Below, piece by piece: positions 53,764-63,555 of a DNA stretch of 64,000 nt. The stretch is from Lachnospiraceae bacterium (GTDB lineage Bacteria > Bacillota > Clostridia > Lachnospirales > Lachnospiraceae): NCBI GenBank assembly GCA_015056945.1, contig SVFH01000009.1:1-64000 (forward strand). Direction: 5' to 3'. The position numbers and the translations under genes were made by a program. The notes under the pieces were generated by a model, which did no database searches, was not told the DNA's origin, and saw nothing but the letters and a program-made list of their open reading frames with translations. Positions within the stretch are counted from its first letter, which is position 1. The number at the start of each line of letters is the position of its first letter.

Positions 53764-54279
53764 TCAATTTGTTTCTTCCCTTTCGGTCATAAATATTTCA
53801 ATATCTTTCTTTTCCGCCTGATAAGCAAGCGTTTTTTCCCTAATCTCATCCATGCGTCCAAGTACCGCAGCCCTGCGTGCAGGCACATTTACGATTCCCT
53901 TCATCCTTGCTTTCTCCTGTATTGAAGCATTTCCGGAATATTTATAAATCAAATTTCTGGCAGAAATCACAATTCCTGCACCAAAAATAACGAACAGAAT
54001 GGGTAAACCGCTTGCAAGTGCAATTGCAAGTCCTGACCCCTTCACAATTTCTCCGGCAAGCAGGTCTAACACAAACAAAACTATAACGGGAATAATACAA
54101 ACAATGCAAATAACCATGGGAATGAAATCCGTCTTTTTATTGTTTTGAATACATGAATATTCGTATTCCAATTCCATCTTCTCATTCCGCATATCTGCCA
54201 ACTCGCCTGTAATTTGTTTATATCGTTCCATCTTTAACTGTTCTTCAAGAGAATACTCTTTAAATACATCAAAATACAT
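53764..54279 (-). CDS. Small membrane protein with coiled coil, first gene of the hybrid operon
   Basis: This 171-residue protein has an N-terminal helical region (YSLEEQLKMERYKQITGELAD). Two membrane spans follow (FIPMVICIVCIIPVIVLFVL and GLAIALASGLPILFVIFGAG). A C-terminal helical segment ends EIFMTEREETN. I use the ATG at 54279 with AGGTGG upstream; the frame to 54375 runs into the tRNA-Arg terminator. I do not recognise the family. Its tight spacing to the permeases suggests a subunit or assembly factor of that system. Confidence 0.7.
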   Translation of the reverse strand: MYFDVFKEYSLEEQLKMERYKQITGELADMRNEKMELEYEYSCIQNNKKTDFIPMVICIVCIIPVIVLFVLDLLAGEIVKGSGLAIALASGLPILFVIFGAGIVISARNLIYKYSGNASIQEKARMKGIVNVPARRAAVLGRMDEIREKTLAYQAEKKDIEIFMTEREETN

Positions 54280-54356
54280 TCCGTTGCCACCTTCCTGATT
54301 CCGTTCTTTTCTTTGCTGTTGTAATACATACTTTAGTGCGACAAGGTCTCTCTTAT

Positions 54357-54387
54357 AAAAAAACCGATAAGCCAAAGCTTATCGGTT
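54357..54387 (-). terminator. Terminator of tRNA-Arg
   Basis: AACCGATAAG (minus strand from 54387) pairs perfectly with CTTATCGGTT (to 54362) around a 6-base loop, followed by at least seven Ts. Confidence 0.88.
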
Positions 54388-54391
54388 CACA

Positions 54392-54465
54392 CGTGCGCTA
54401 GAGGATTCGAACCCCCGACCTTTTGGTCCGTAGCCAAACGCTCTATCCAGCTGAGCTAAGCGCAC
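54392..54465 (-). tRNA. tRNA-Arg, anticodon ACG
   Basis: The cloverleaf has acceptor GTGCGCT/AGCGCAC and D arm GCTC/GAGC. The anticodon stem is TTTGG/CCAAA with loop CTACGGA (anticodon ACG), and the T arm GGGGG has loop TTCGAAT. The discriminator is G, and CCA is not encoded. A34 is the usual TadA target in bacteria. Promoter and terminator are both visible, so it is an independent unit. Confidence 0.94.
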
Positions 54466-54492
54466 ATCTGTTACTTCCGTAACACTCTGCCT

Positions 54493-54521
54493 ATTCTACT
54501 CTATCTTTATTTTTTTGTCAA
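54493..54521 (-). promoter_or_regulatory. Promoter of tRNA-Arg
   Basis: TTGACA (54521-54516), 17 bases and TAGAAT (54498-54493) lie 27 bases before the tRNA. Confidence 0.8.
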
Positions 54522-54575
54522 GCAGATAATATGCGTTTTTTTATTTTTTTCAAAATTTCTTCGGCTAACAGCTTC

Positions 54576-55862
54576 TTATTCTTCCTGATACAATTCTCCG
54601 AAGACCTCTCTACAGACCTGTTTGGTCGATGCAATGGAAAACTGTGGATCCCGTCCGGTCATCTGATTGGTCGCTGCCAACTCTTCTGTATAATCGCACA
54701 ACTTATATGTTGTCATATTACCTGCTCCACGCATAATCTGCGTAATTAACGGTTCAACACCATAGTCCGAAATATAGACTTCCCCCTCCTTGTTCTTGGA
54801 AATGGTCACCTTTGCCATACCTCCAAGAATACGCTTGCCGATTCCAACACCGGTATCAGCAGTGGAATTGATAAAATTTCCAAGTGAGAAATATACCAAC
54901 ATACGGTCACCCTGCTCGTTTTCAATCCATTCTATCGGCTGAATAACATGCGGATGTGTTCCGATTACCAAATCAACTCCGTGTTCCAAAAAGAAGTCAC
55001 ACCACATATGCTGATTCGCAGATTCCGTCGTTTGATACTCAATTCCCCAATGCGGACACACAACCACAAAATCTGCAACTTCATTTGCCTTATCCAACTG
55101 TTCTGCCATAAAAGCTTCGGTCATCATATCAACGGCAAAAGGCATATCGGAAGGCATGGGAAGACCATTCAGTCCGTATGTAAAATTAAGAATTGCTACC
55201 TTAATTCCATTCTGCTCATATACGTAAATTTCATCCTGCTCTTCCTGTGTCTTATTCGCACCTAAAATGGCCATATCAGGATGTTTTTCTTCCCAATAAT
55301 TTAAACAGTTCAACAGACCGGTTCTTCCCTTATCCATTGTATGATTGGTTGCATGAAGCACCACGTCAAATCCTGCGTCCGCAATTGCATCACCAAGTTC
55401 AAATGCTGTATTGAACATCGGATATCCCGAATATCCCAAATCTTTTCCGCCAAGAATCACTTCCTGATTAATCAATGCAATGTCAGCACGCGAAATATCA
55501 TCTTTCACATGTTCAAATATATGATCATAATTATATGTGCCGTCTTCCATCAAACCGCTCTGTGTTACTTTCAGATGCATCAGCATATCGCCTACCATCA
55601 CAAGTGAAATCTGTTGCGGTGTTTCTGCCACCAATGCCTCTTCAAGTGCCTTCCATTCCTGCGGCGTCCCCGATATAGTTGTAGGTTCTTTAGCATATAC
55701 TACGTCCGTACGCGGCAGAATTGTCCCTGTCTTCCGCTCACCGCTCCCGCCTTGTAACAATTGGAAAGTCAAAACCCCTAATACAATCAGACCGACAGCT
55801 ACACCGGCAAAAAGATATGCTCTGTGATTCAATTTTCTTTTTGTCTTTCTTCCTTTTTTCAT
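54576..55862 (-). CDS. CapA-family protein (poly-gamma-glutamate capsule-type metallophosphatase fold)
   Basis: This protein of about 428 residues has an N-terminal span (AYLFAGVAVGLIVLGVLTFQL). The CapA/PgsA domain carries SLVMVGDMLMHLKVT, ADIALINQEVILGG, DVVLHATNHTMDKG, VVVCPHWGIEYQ and LVIGTHPHVIQPIEWIE, with the Asp, Asn and His residues of a calcineurin-like metal site. CapA proteins occur in capsule synthesis but also alone with unknown roles; no other capsule genes are near. Start at 55862 is chosen over 55910 to keep the basic-plus-hydrophobic signal. The ribosome binding site is modest. Confidence 0.88.
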   Translation of the reverse strand: MKKGRKTKRKLNHRAYLFAGVAVGLIVLGVLTFQLLQGGSGERKTGTILPRTDVVYAKEPTTISGTPQEWKALEEALVAETPQQISLVMVGDMLMHLKVTQSGLMEDGTYNYDHIFEHVKDDISRADIALINQEVILGGKDLGYSGYPMFNTAFELGDAIADAGFDVVLHATNHTMDKGRTGLLNCLNYWEEKHPDMAILGANKTQEEQDEIYVYEQNGIKVAILNFTYGLNGLPMPSDMPFAVDMMTEAFMAEQLDKANEVADFVVVCPHWGIEYQTTESANQHMWCDFFLEHGVDLVIGTHPHVIQPIEWIENEQGDRMLVYFSLGNFINSTADTGVGIGKRILGGMAKVTISKNKEGEVYISDYGVEPLITQIMRGAGNMTTYKLCDYTEELAATNQMTGRDPQFSIASTKQVCREVFGELYQEE

Positions 55863-55958
55863 TCCCCAAATTATCCTTTCTGCCCTCTCATTATAATCAT
55901 TATACAACATTGTTACAATAGCATTTAAGGATTTTTAACTTAATTTTTCCTTAACATA

Positions 55959-56007
55959 TTGACAAATGAGCAATTATTCAACTATAATACATGTGAACAA
56001 TCGTTCA
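55959..56007 (+). promoter_or_regulatory. Promoter with two ArsR/SmtB-type operators
   Basis: TTGACA (55959-55964), 18 bases and TATAAT (55983-55988) form a near-perfect promoter. TGAGCAATTATTCA (55967-55980) fills the spacer and TGAACAATCGTTCA (55994-56007) lies at the start of transcription. Both match the TGAAC-type palindrome bound by SmtB/CzrA/CadC repressors. Confidence 0.85.
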
Positions 56008-56037
56008 ACTGTTGTTTATTTTACGGAGGTTTATATT

Positions 56038-56403
56038 ATGAACACACACACACATGAAATATCCGTATGTGACACCAACTGTCTCCATACAGATAATCTT
56101 GAAGAACTGCGTACTGTTTTCCCTTCCGGTGAAACATTTGAATCACTTTCTTCTTTTTTTAAAGTACTTGGTGATCCTACCCGCATAAAAATCATGTGGG
56201 CACTTGATCGGAAAGAATTATGTGTATGCGATATCGCCGATTTACTGAACATGACAAAATCTGCGGTTTCTCACCAGCTTGCGCTACTGCGCCATACAAA
56301 TCTTGTGAAATACCGCAAAGAAGGAAAGAGTGTTTTTTATACACTTTCAGACGAACACGTCAGACAGCTTTTTGAAGCAGGGCTTGATCACATCAATGAA
56401 TAA
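56038..56403 (+). CDS. ArsR/SmtB-family metal-sensing repressor
   Basis: This 122-residue winged-helix repressor has an N-terminus rich in His and Cys (NTHTHEISVCDTNCLH), as in CadC-type sensors. ELCVCDIADLLNMTKSAVSH holds the alpha-3 metal-site Cys pair and the DNA-recognition helix. Asp and His residues near the C-terminus (DEHVRQLFEAGLDH) could form the alpha-5 zinc site. Start at 56038 has CGGAGG upstream. It should repress its own operon until Cd, Pb or Zn binds. It is first in an operon with the HMA protein and P1B ATPase. Confidence 0.9.
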   Translation: MNTHTHEISVCDTNCLHTDNLEELRTVFPSGETFESLSSFFKVLGDPTRIKIMWALDRKELCVCDIADLLNMTKSAVSHQLALLRHTNLVKYRKEGKSVFYTLSDEHVRQLFEAGLDHINE

Positions 56404-56494
56404 AAACATATGAACATGACAATTTCTCATAACAGAATATGTCTGCCATCTCTTTATATCAATCAATATTTCAAAAATGAAAGGATGAGAAATC

Positions 56495-56716
56495 ATGAAA
56501 AGAAATTATCGTATCGAAGGACTTGACTGTGCGCACTGCGCAGCAAAAATGGAAAAGAATGTATCCAAAGTAAAAGGTGTAAAAGAAGTAAGCATTAACT
56601 TTCTTACAACAAAAATGATGCTGGATTTAGAAGAAGATAACTTAGATGAAACCATTGCAGGTATTGAAGCCGCTGTATTAAAAGTGGATCCGCGCGTTAC
56701 ACTGAAGAGAGCATAA
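56495..56716 (+). CDS. HMA-domain metal chaperone
   Basis: This 73-residue soluble protein is a single heavy-metal-associated domain with the metal loop GLDCAHCAAKME. The strand and helix order (VKEVSINFLTTKMMLDLEED) is standard. Residues DCAHC suggest Zn, Cd or Pb rather than copper (which favours MXCXXC). The P1B ATPase 21 bases downstream has no N-terminal HMA domain of its own, so this protein very likely replaces it as a separate delivery unit. Confidence 0.9.
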   Translation: MKRNYRIEGLDCAHCAAKMEKNVSKVKGVKEVSINFLTTKMMLDLEEDNLDETIAGIEAAVLKVDPRVTLKRA

Positions 56717-56737
56717 TGCCAATTTCCGGAGGAGAAT

Positions 56738-58573
56738 ATGAAAACACGACTCATTCGTTTTATCTTCAGCGCATTGATCTTTATTGCTGCGCTGATTCTT
56801 TCACAACATTACTTTTATCCGGCTCTCGTACTTTTTATCATCGCTTACTTGTGTGCCGGATATGATGTTATTTGGAATGCCTTACGAAATATTATTCGCG
56901 GCAAGCTTTTTGATGAAAACTTTCTTATGTCAGTTGCCACCATCGGTGCCTTCTGCATCAGTGAATATGCAGAGGCTGTCGCTGTCATGCTTTTTTTTCA
57001 GCTTGGTGAACTTTTTCAATCCCATGCTGTTAACAAATCCCGCAAATCCATCGCATCACTGATGGATATCCGTCCTGATTATGCGAACAAGTGGGAAAAC
57101 GGTGAATTTGTCAAAACAGACCCTTATGACGTGAATGCGGGCGATCTTATTTTAGTCCGCCCCGGCGAGAAAATTCCTTTGGACGGAATTATCAAAGAAG
57201 GTAATGCTTCCTTGGACACTTCTGCACTGACCGGTGAATCTGTGCCGCGTGAAGTCGGTGTCGGCGATACGGTATTAAGCGGTTCCATCAATCTAAACAG
57301 TATTCTTCAAATCGAAACGACATCAGAATTCGGAGAATCCACCGTAAATAAAATCCTTGACCTGGTAGAAAATGCCGGAAACAAGAAATCAAACGCAGAA
57401 ACTTTTATCACTAAATTTTCATTGGTTTACACACCGATTGTAGTCGGCTGTGCTGTTTTACTGGCCTTGATTCCGCCTTTTTTTGCCGGTTTCGATACAT
57501 TCACGTTCTGGCTGGCGCGTGCACTTTCTTTTCTTGTTGTTTCCTGCCCGTGCGCCCTTGTAATATCAGTACCGTTAAGCTTTTTCGGCGGTATCGGAGG
57601 CGCCTCCAAAAAAGGAATCCTCATCAAAGGCGGAAACTATTTGGAAGCCCTTGCTCAGGCAGATACAATAGTGTGGGACAAAACCGGTACCTTAACCAAG
57701 GGAACCTTTGTTGTAAAAGAAATCAATGCTCTCACGCATTCCAAAGACTCCCTGCTCTTCTATGCTGCATACGCAGAACATTATTCACCGCATCCGATTT
57801 CAGCCTCCATCCAGAATGCTTACGGCAAAGAAATCAACGAGAATAAAATACAGAACTATAAAGAAATTTCCGGCTTCGGAGTATCAGCCGAAATAGACGG
57901 TCATGAAATCCTTGCCGGAAATGAAAAACTAATGAACCAAAATCAAATCACATTCCAAAAACCGGAATTAATCGGCACCATAGTCTATATTGCAATCGAC
58001 CGGACCTTTGCTGGTTCCGTTGTTATCGGAGATGAGATAAAAGAAGATGCGGCAACTGCCGTACGCTCCTTGAAAAAATATGTCTCCAAACAGGTCATGC
58101 TTACAGGAGATTTAGATGCCGTAGGTCAAAAAACAGGTTCACTTTTAGGTCTTGACGAAGTATACACACAACTTCTTCCCACAGACAAAGTCTCACATGT
58201 GGAAACACTTCTTGGCAAACTGCCGCGCAAAAAGAAACTTGTTTTTGTAGGTGACGGAATGAATGACGCACCCGTACTCGCACGAGCCGATATCGGAATT
58301 GCAATGGGTGCGCTCGGGAGTGACGTTGCCATTGAGGCCGCTGACATTGTCATCATGACAGACGAGCCTTCCAAATTAAAGGACGCTATTGAAATCTCTG
58401 TGAAAACACACAGAATTGCAATGCAAAACATTATCTTTGCACTGACGGTCAAAATAGGCATCCTTGCCTTAATTGCCTTGGGTTTTGCAAATATGTGGGC
58501 TGCCGTATTTGCCGATGTCGGCGTGTGCGTCCTTGCCGTATTAAATGCCATGCGAATGCTTAAATCACGCTAA
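56738..58573 (+). CDS. Zn/Cd/Pb-transporting P1B-type ATPase (CadA/ZntA type)
   Basis: This 611-residue metal exporter begins directly with membrane spans (MKTRLIRFIFSALIFIAALI) and lacks an N-terminal HMA domain. The actuator has DTSALTGESVPREVGV. The transport site in span 6 is FLVVSCPCALVISVP (CPC near 270). The phosphorylated Asp is in VWDKTGTLTKG near 314, and VGDGMNDAPVLARADIGIAMG is the hinge motif. The last span has the Asp typical of ZntA-like pumps (AAVFADVGVCVLAVLNAMRM). GGAGGAG precedes the ATG. It ends 9 bases inside the convergent response-regulator gene. Confidence 0.94.
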   Translation: MKTRLIRFIFSALIFIAALILSQHYFYPALVLFIIAYLCAGYDVIWNALRNIIRGKLFDENFLMSVATIGAFCISEYAEAVAVMLFFQLGELFQSHAVNKSRKSIASLMDIRPDYANKWENGEFVKTDPYDVNAGDLILVRPGEKIPLDGIIKEGNASLDTSALTGESVPREVGVGDTVLSGSINLNSILQIETTSEFGESTVNKILDLVENAGNKKSNAETFITKFSLVYTPIVVGCAVLLALIPPFFAGFDTFTFWLARALSFLVVSCPCALVISVPLSFFGGIGGASKKGILIKGGNYLEALAQADTIVWDKTGTLTKGTFVVKEINALTHSKDSLLFYAAYAEHYSPHPISASIQNAYGKEINENKIQNYKEISGFGVSAEIDGHEILAGNEKLMNQNQITFQKPELIGTIVYIAIDRTFAGSVVIGDEIKEDAATAVRSLKKYVSKQVMLTGDLDAVGQKTGSLLGLDEVYTQLLPTDKVSHVETLLGKLPRKKKLVFVGDGMNDAPVLARADIGIAMGALGSDVAIEAADIVIMTDEPSKLKDAIEISVKTHRIAMQNIIFALTVKIGILALIALGFANMWAAVFADVGVCVLAVLNAMRMLKSR

Positions 58574-59911
58574 CCGTAACGGCTGTATATCATATGTAAT
58601 CTGAATTCCGCATGAGGCAACCTCTGCCTCATTGCGGAATTTTTCAAGAACACGGTTCGCTACATTCTTTCCGTTCTCCATATCCGCATCCATCAAAAGA
58701 ACAATATACTGACTGTTGCTGTACTTCGTTCCCGTATCAACAGAGCGTAACGACGAAACAACTGCATTTTTCAAATATTCCATCATTTGCTCCATATTTA
58801 CAGAGCTCTGCAAATCCGGATTTACAGCAAGCGTAAACAGTATAGTCTGAACCATCTGATGATTTCGATTCACACTTCGAAGCGCAAAGTCATAAATAAT
58901 CTTAAACTCTTCGTATTCAACATGAAATGCACCGATTTGCTCACCCTGACTGTCCAGAATCATTCTGTGAATATCTCCCAGTTCAGCCTCCGTATCCACG
59001 GATTCCAATGCACTTCCTTCTCCTTCTGTCCAAAAATGATATGCATTTTTACCGTTTTCCTTTACAAAATACAGTGTTTCGTCTGCATCTTCATACAGCT
59101 TTTCAAAGGAATCCGTTCCATCCGTGATTTTTGCACCAATTGAAACAGATACTATGCCGCCGTATCCCATTGCTCCCATTTTATCAGAAAACAGTTTAAT
59201 GATACCGGCCGCTTTCCCTGCAGCTTCTTCTTTCTTGGTTACATCCGTAAAAAAGGCAACAAATTCATCACCACCCAGACGGCAAAGAATATCTTTTTCT
59301 GAAGAAAAATGTTTCAATGTTTCGGCAAAGCGTTTCAGCACCTCATCTCCTACCATGTGCCCATAGGTATCATTCATTGACTTGAAATTATCTAAGTCTG
59401 TCATGAATAACGTTCCGCCGTGACCGCTGTTCAAAAGTTTTTCTAATTCCTGCTCTAAATAATCACGGTTTCCCAAGCCTGTCAACGCATCCGTGAAAGA
59501 CTTCATGGTTTTTTCTTCCAATTCCTGCTCTAAATCTTTTCGAATTGCCTGCGTTTCAAGAATTCTTGCAACACGACTCTTCATGACATCTGCCACAAAG
59601 GGCTTCGTGATGAAATCATCTGCGCCGCACTGCAAACAATCTGCTTCGGTAATCGGGCTGGAGTCCGCTGTCAGAAAAACAACGGGAATCTGCGCCCATG
59701 CACTGTTTGCTTTGATTCTTCTAACAACTTCCTTACCATCCATTTCAGGCATTTCGATATCCATCAAAATCAAATCCGGAAGCTCTTTCTCAAGATAAGC
59801 AAGCGCTGCCCTACCGGAATTGACTGCTTCCGTCTGGTACTCTTTTGCCAATGCATGTTTGGCAAGCAGACAATTTATACTGTCGTCATCAACAATTAGT
59901 ATCTTCCTCAT
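58565..59911 (-). CDS. Response regulator with GGDEF domain
   Basis: This 448-residue cytoplasmic protein has a receiver domain (about 1-125): ILIVDDDSINCLLAKHAL, phospho-Asp in LPDLILMDIEMPEMDG, and DDFITKPF. A GGDEF domain (about 140-300) has DALTGLGNRDYLEQEL and the intact active site RLGGDEFVAFF. No RXXD inhibitory site precedes it. A C-terminal domain (about 310-448; IYDFALRSVNRNHQMVQTIL) resembles a degenerate GGDEF-like fold. It is likely phosphorylated by the hybrid kinase encoded just upstream (gap 13 bases) and makes cyclic di-GMP. Confidence 0.9.
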   Translation of the reverse strand: MRKILIVDDDSINCLLAKHALAKEYQTEAVNSGRAALAYLEKELPDLILMDIEMPEMDGKEVVRRIKANSAWAQIPVVFLTADSSPITEADCLQCGADDFITKPFVADVMKSRVARILETQAIRKDLEQELEEKTMKSFTDALTGLGNRDYLEQELEKLLNSGHGGTLFMTDLDNFKSMNDTYGHMVGDEVLKRFAETLKHFSSEKDILCRLGGDEFVAFFTDVTKKEEAAGKAAGIIKLFSDKMGAMGYGGIVSVSIGAKITDGTDSFEKLYEDADETLYFVKENGKNAYHFWTEGEGSALESVDTEAELGDIHRMILDSQGEQIGAFHVEYEEFKIIYDFALRSVNRNHQMVQTILFTLAVNPDLQSSVNMEQMMEYLKNAVVSSLRSVDTGTKYSNSQYIVLLMDADMENGKNVANRVLEKFRNEAEVASCGIQITYDIQPLRLA

Positions 59912-59924
59912 ATTCCCTCCTATA

Positions 59925-62465
59925 TCACAAAATACCTTCTCCGGAAAGGTATTCTCTTACCTCATCAATCAGCTTTGTATACTTTTCCATCGCTTTCGGA
60001 TGGTTTGCAAGAATGAATTCTATCTTATCTTTCTCATCCGTTGCTTCTCGCAATACTTTTCCGGCTTTTTCCAATTCCAGACAATCGGCTGCCAAAGAAT
60101 CACATCCGATGTTTATGGAATTTGTCTTAAGCGCATGTATCAAAACCGTATAATCATTCCAGTTTTGCTCTTCCAGATATCCTTTCAGACTTTCCGTACG
60201 TTCTTCATACTGATCATAGAACATTTTTAATATCTCAAGATATACTTCCTTCATATCTGAAACATATTTCATTCCCTTTTGTGGACATAAAAGTCCTTCC
60301 GGTGCAGCATCCTCAACCATCTCCTTGCGTTCATCCGCTTGTTCTTCTTTCACTTCTTCCTGCTCCTCCTCAATCGGTAGTATCTTATCTTCCGGTATAT
60401 ACTGCCCGATCATGTCTTCCAAAGTTTTGCCCACAACCGGCTTACTCAGATAATCCGAAAATCCTGCTGCAAGATACATCTCTTTGGCACCTGAAACCGC
60501 ATTCGCGGTAAGCGCAATTACAGGAACTTCTTTATTAAGATTCTCCGGTGTTTTTTGCGCTTGGCAAAGCGTTTCAATACCATCCATTCCGGGCATCATA
60601 TGATCCAGCAGAATCACATCATAATAATTTTCACACATCAATTCCAAAGCCTGATATCCGTTCATACAGGTTGTAATGTTAATCTGCGTTTTCTTTAACA
60701 AATTCTTGATAACCTGCAAATTAATCTGGTTATCATCTACGACAAGCACAGAAGCCTGCGGCGCGACATAACTGTTTTGATACTTCTTTGTATGCCCTGA
60801 GAAATCCCTGTATTTCTTCACGAAATCTCCCAACCTTGCATCCCCTTTGATTGGCTGAGACAAATAAACCGTAAAAACGGAACCTTCTCCATAAGTACTC
60901 TCTACTTTGATGCTTCCGTTCATCATCTGAATCAGGTTATGCGTAATGGCAAGTCCGAGACCGGTACCCTCAATGTTTCTGTTATTTTTTAAATCAAAAC
61001 GCTGAAACTGATTAAACAACGCATTCATATTCTCTTTACGAATTCCGATTCCGGTATCTGAAACAGACATAACAAGATTAACCATCTTATAGTCTGCATC
61101 TGCTTCTCCTGTCACCTTCAGACAAACAGAACCTTCTTCCGTATACTTTATCGCATTATTCAATAAATTCAGAAGAATCTGTTTGATTCTTACATCATCG
61201 CCATACAGGACATCCGGAAGTTCACTTCTTACATCAATACTGAAATCCAATCCCTTCTGTTTGGCCTTCAGTTCAATCATTGTAACTACGTCTTTTAGTG
61301 CCTCCCCGAGCTGGTAGGTATGTTCAAAAATTTCCATTTTACCGGATTCGATTTTGGAGAAATCAAGAATATCATTCACAACCGCAAGAAGATTATGGCT
61401 GGCAATATCTATGTTTCCGGCATATTCAAGAATCGTATTATCCTCACACTCACGCAGAATCATTTCATTCATGCCGATAACGGCATTGATAGGCGTTCTG
61501 ATTTCATGCGACATATTGGCAAGGAAATCGGATTTGGCATGATTGGCCTGTTCCGCACTTTGCTTTGCCTGACGGAGTTCATCGCTTTCTCTTGCCTTTT
61601 TCTCTGCACCGAGCAAATAAATAGTAACGATTAATAATAAAAGCCATAACAATCCGAAACACCATAAAACCAGCGGAATCAGTAAATGAATATCTCCCGC
61701 AACCACATCCACCGGAACACTTCCGATTACGTACAGGCCTGCATACTCTGTCTCCGAAACAAAAACAATATTATCATTTCCGCTTTCTCCGCAAATAGAT
61801 GCTGCCGCTGAATTGATATTCATTTTATCACGGATTTTTACAAGTGCTTCCTTATATTGTTCCTTTTGAAAAATCGTACGGTCAAACGGCTGTTCCGTCA
61901 TTTCAAGCAGCACATTTCCGTCAATATCTATAATTGCGCAGACTCCTTTCCCATTATAACTTGAAAGGTCCATCCTTTCCGCCAGTACCGCTCCCTGATA
62001 AAGCTTATATAATACATACTTTACATTCTCACCATTGTTAACAGGTACCGTAAACAGCACAGAAGTATCCGTATTACAACTAACCGCTTCATTTCCGTGA
62101 ATAGATTCAAAAATACCATCGTAAGCAGTTGTATCCAACGCCTCGCCGTAAGCAACTTCTCCGTTAATACGCAAAACACCGTAGGAAATACCCTCTTCTT
62201 TGCGCAAAAACTCTTCCATTTCTCCCGTTTCCATCCGAATGAATGCAGTAATCTCGTCTAAAAGCCTTAATTCTTCACCAAATGTATTATTTACAATTTT
62301 GGAAATCTCTTTTCCCTGTTCTGCTGCCTGATGTTCTAAATGGACATTGATAATATCCTGCATTTTCCACCACATGGCAACGCAAACAACAATAAGAACG
62401 GCAAAACTGATTGCAATCACGCAAAAACTATATTTATTTGCATTTGAGGTTGTATTATTATTCAT
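59925..62465 (-). CDS. Hybrid sensor histidine kinase with receiver and HPt domains
   Basis: This 846-residue membrane kinase has span 1 near 12-34 ([19 protein letters not shown]), an extracytoplasmic sensor of about 230 residues and span 2 near 265-290. Phospho-His is in [20 protein letters not shown] near 318. The ATP domain reads [26 protein letters not shown] and [10 protein letters not shown]. The receiver has [17 protein letters not shown] and [16 protein letters not shown]-terminal HPt has His in [14 protein letters not shown] near 780. All parts of a phosphorelay are thus in one chain. The stop of the upstream binding-protein gene overlaps its start by 8 bases. Confidence 0.93.
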   Translation of the reverse strand: MNNNTTSNANKYSFCVIAISFAVLIVVCVAMWWKMQDIINVHLEHQAAEQGKEISKIVNNTFGEELRLLDEITAFIRMETGEMEEFLRKEEGISYGVLRINGEVAYGEALDTTAYDGIFESIHGNEAVSCNTDTSVLFTVPVNNGENVKYVLYKLYQGAVLAERMDLSSYNGKGVCAIIDIDGNVLLEMTEQPFDRTIFQKEQYKEALVKIRDKMNINSAAASICGESGNDNIVFVSETEYAGLYVIGSVPVDVVAGDIHLLIPLVLWCFGLLWLLLLIVTIYLLGAEKKARESDELRQAKQSAEQANHAKSDFLANMSHEIRTPINAVIGMNEMILRECEDNTILEYAGNIDIASHNLLAVVNDILDFSKIESGKMEIFEHTYQLGEALKDVVTMIELKAKQKGLDFSIDVRSELPDVLYGDDVRIKQILLNLLNNAIKYTEEGSVCLKVTGEADADYKMVNLVMSVSDTGIGIRKENMNALFNQFQRFDLKNNRNIEGTGLGLAITHNLIQMMNGSIKVESTYGEGSVFTVYLSQPIKGDARLGDFVKKYRDFSGHTKKYQNSYVAPQASVLVVDDNQINLQVIKNLLKKTQINITTCMNGYQALELMCENYYDVILLDHMMPGMDGIETLCQAQKTPENLNKEVPVIALTANAVSGAKEMYLAAGFSDYLSKPVVGKTLEDMIGQYIPEDKILPIEEEQEEVKEEQADERKEMVEDAAPEGLLCPQKGMKYVSDMKEVYLEILKMFYDQYEERTESLKGYLEEQNWNDYTVLIHALKTNSINIGCDSLAADCLELEKAGKVLREATDEKDKIEFILANHPKAMEKYTKLIDEVREYLSGEGIL

Positions 62466-63555
62466 AAATCACTACTCCGTCAACAAACCAATCCATTTTT
62501 TGTAAAAGAATCTCATCTCTGATAGATTCTTCTTCCTTACATCGTAATACACCTTCGTTGTCATAAATCACACCGGAAAAGATATGTTTGCCTGTCTGTA
62601 TCTCCTGCGCGGCCTTTTCTGTCTGCTGCTTTACTTCCTCACTCACCAATGGTGAAAATGTCGCCAGTTCCACAACGCCTTTGTCAATACCGAACCAATG
62701 CCTTTTTACGGAATTTCCTTTTCCCTGCATGTATTCTCTGATAATCTGATAATACAATGCTTCCCAATTCCATACTGCTGCCGTCAGATATCGTTCCGAC
62801 AATCCTTCTGCCACTTCGTTGTAACCGATAGAATACACACCTGCCTCGTCTGCCGCCTGTGCTACATAAGGCTGGTTCTGGTGGTAAGTAAGCACATCTG
62901 CTTTCACGTCCTCAATCAAAGTGGTTGCCGCAACTCTCTCCTTACTTTCATTCTCCCACTCACCGGTCCACACAACATTCACAACCGCATCCGGATTCAC
63001 GCTTCTTACACCTAAGGTAAATGCGTTGATGCCTCTGTTTACTTCACAATTCGGCATAGCCGCAACATATCCGATAATATCATTCTCTGTCTGCATACCG
63101 GCCACAATACCCGCCAGATATCTTGCCTGATACATTCTTCCGAAATAGGAAGTCATATTTTCTGCATAGTATTCTCCGGAAATACCATAAAAGGAAACTT
63201 CAGGGTATTTATTAATCTGTTCCTGTACTTCCAGCGGATATGCATAACTGGATAGAATAACCATGTTTATACCTGCAGAAACAAGCTCATCAATCGCTTT
63301 GGCACAAGAGCCGTCACCTTCCGCAATATTTTCTTTTACAATTAATTCCACACCGAGTTTATCACAAGCGGACTCTACACCGTTGTAATGCATTCCGTTC
63401 CATCCGTCATCTGTTGCAGCACCGGTTATAATCAGTCCTACCTTTGCCACAGGAGCATCTATACCCGTAATCGTGAAAATCACAAAAAAGATAAGCACGA
63501 GCAGTACAGCTGCAAGCATTAATAACCAGTGCAATTTGATTTTTTTATTATTCAT
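62458..63555 (-). CDS. Membrane-anchored BMP-family binding protein
   Basis: This 365-residue protein has an N-terminal span ([20 protein letters not shown]) without a lipobox, then a BMP/Med-type periplasmic-binding domain. It reads [58 protein letters not shown] and [20 protein letters not shown]. Most BMP proteins are lipoproteins feeding nucleoside importers, but no permease or ATPase is present. Its overlap with the hybrid kinase gene suggests that it presents a ligand to that kinase. It overlaps the similar gene upstream by 4 bases. Confidence 0.88.
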   Translation of the reverse strand: MNNKKIKLHWLLMLAAVLLVLIFFVIFTITGIDAPVAKVGLIITGAATDDGWNGMHYNGVESACDKLGVELIVKENIAEGDGSCAKAIDELVSAGINMVILSSYAYPLEVQEQINKYPEVSFYGISGEYYAENMTSYFGRMYQARYLAGIVAGMQTENDIIGYVAAMPNCEVNRGINAFTLGVRSVNPDAVVNVVWTGEWENESKERVAATTLIEDVKADVLTYHQNQPYVAQAADEAGVYSIGYNEVAEGLSERYLTAAVWNWEALYYQIIREYMQGKGNSVKRHWFGIDKGVVELATFSPLVSEEVKQQTEKAAQEIQTGKHIFSGVIYDNEGVLRCKEEESIRDEILLQKMDWFVDGVVIYE

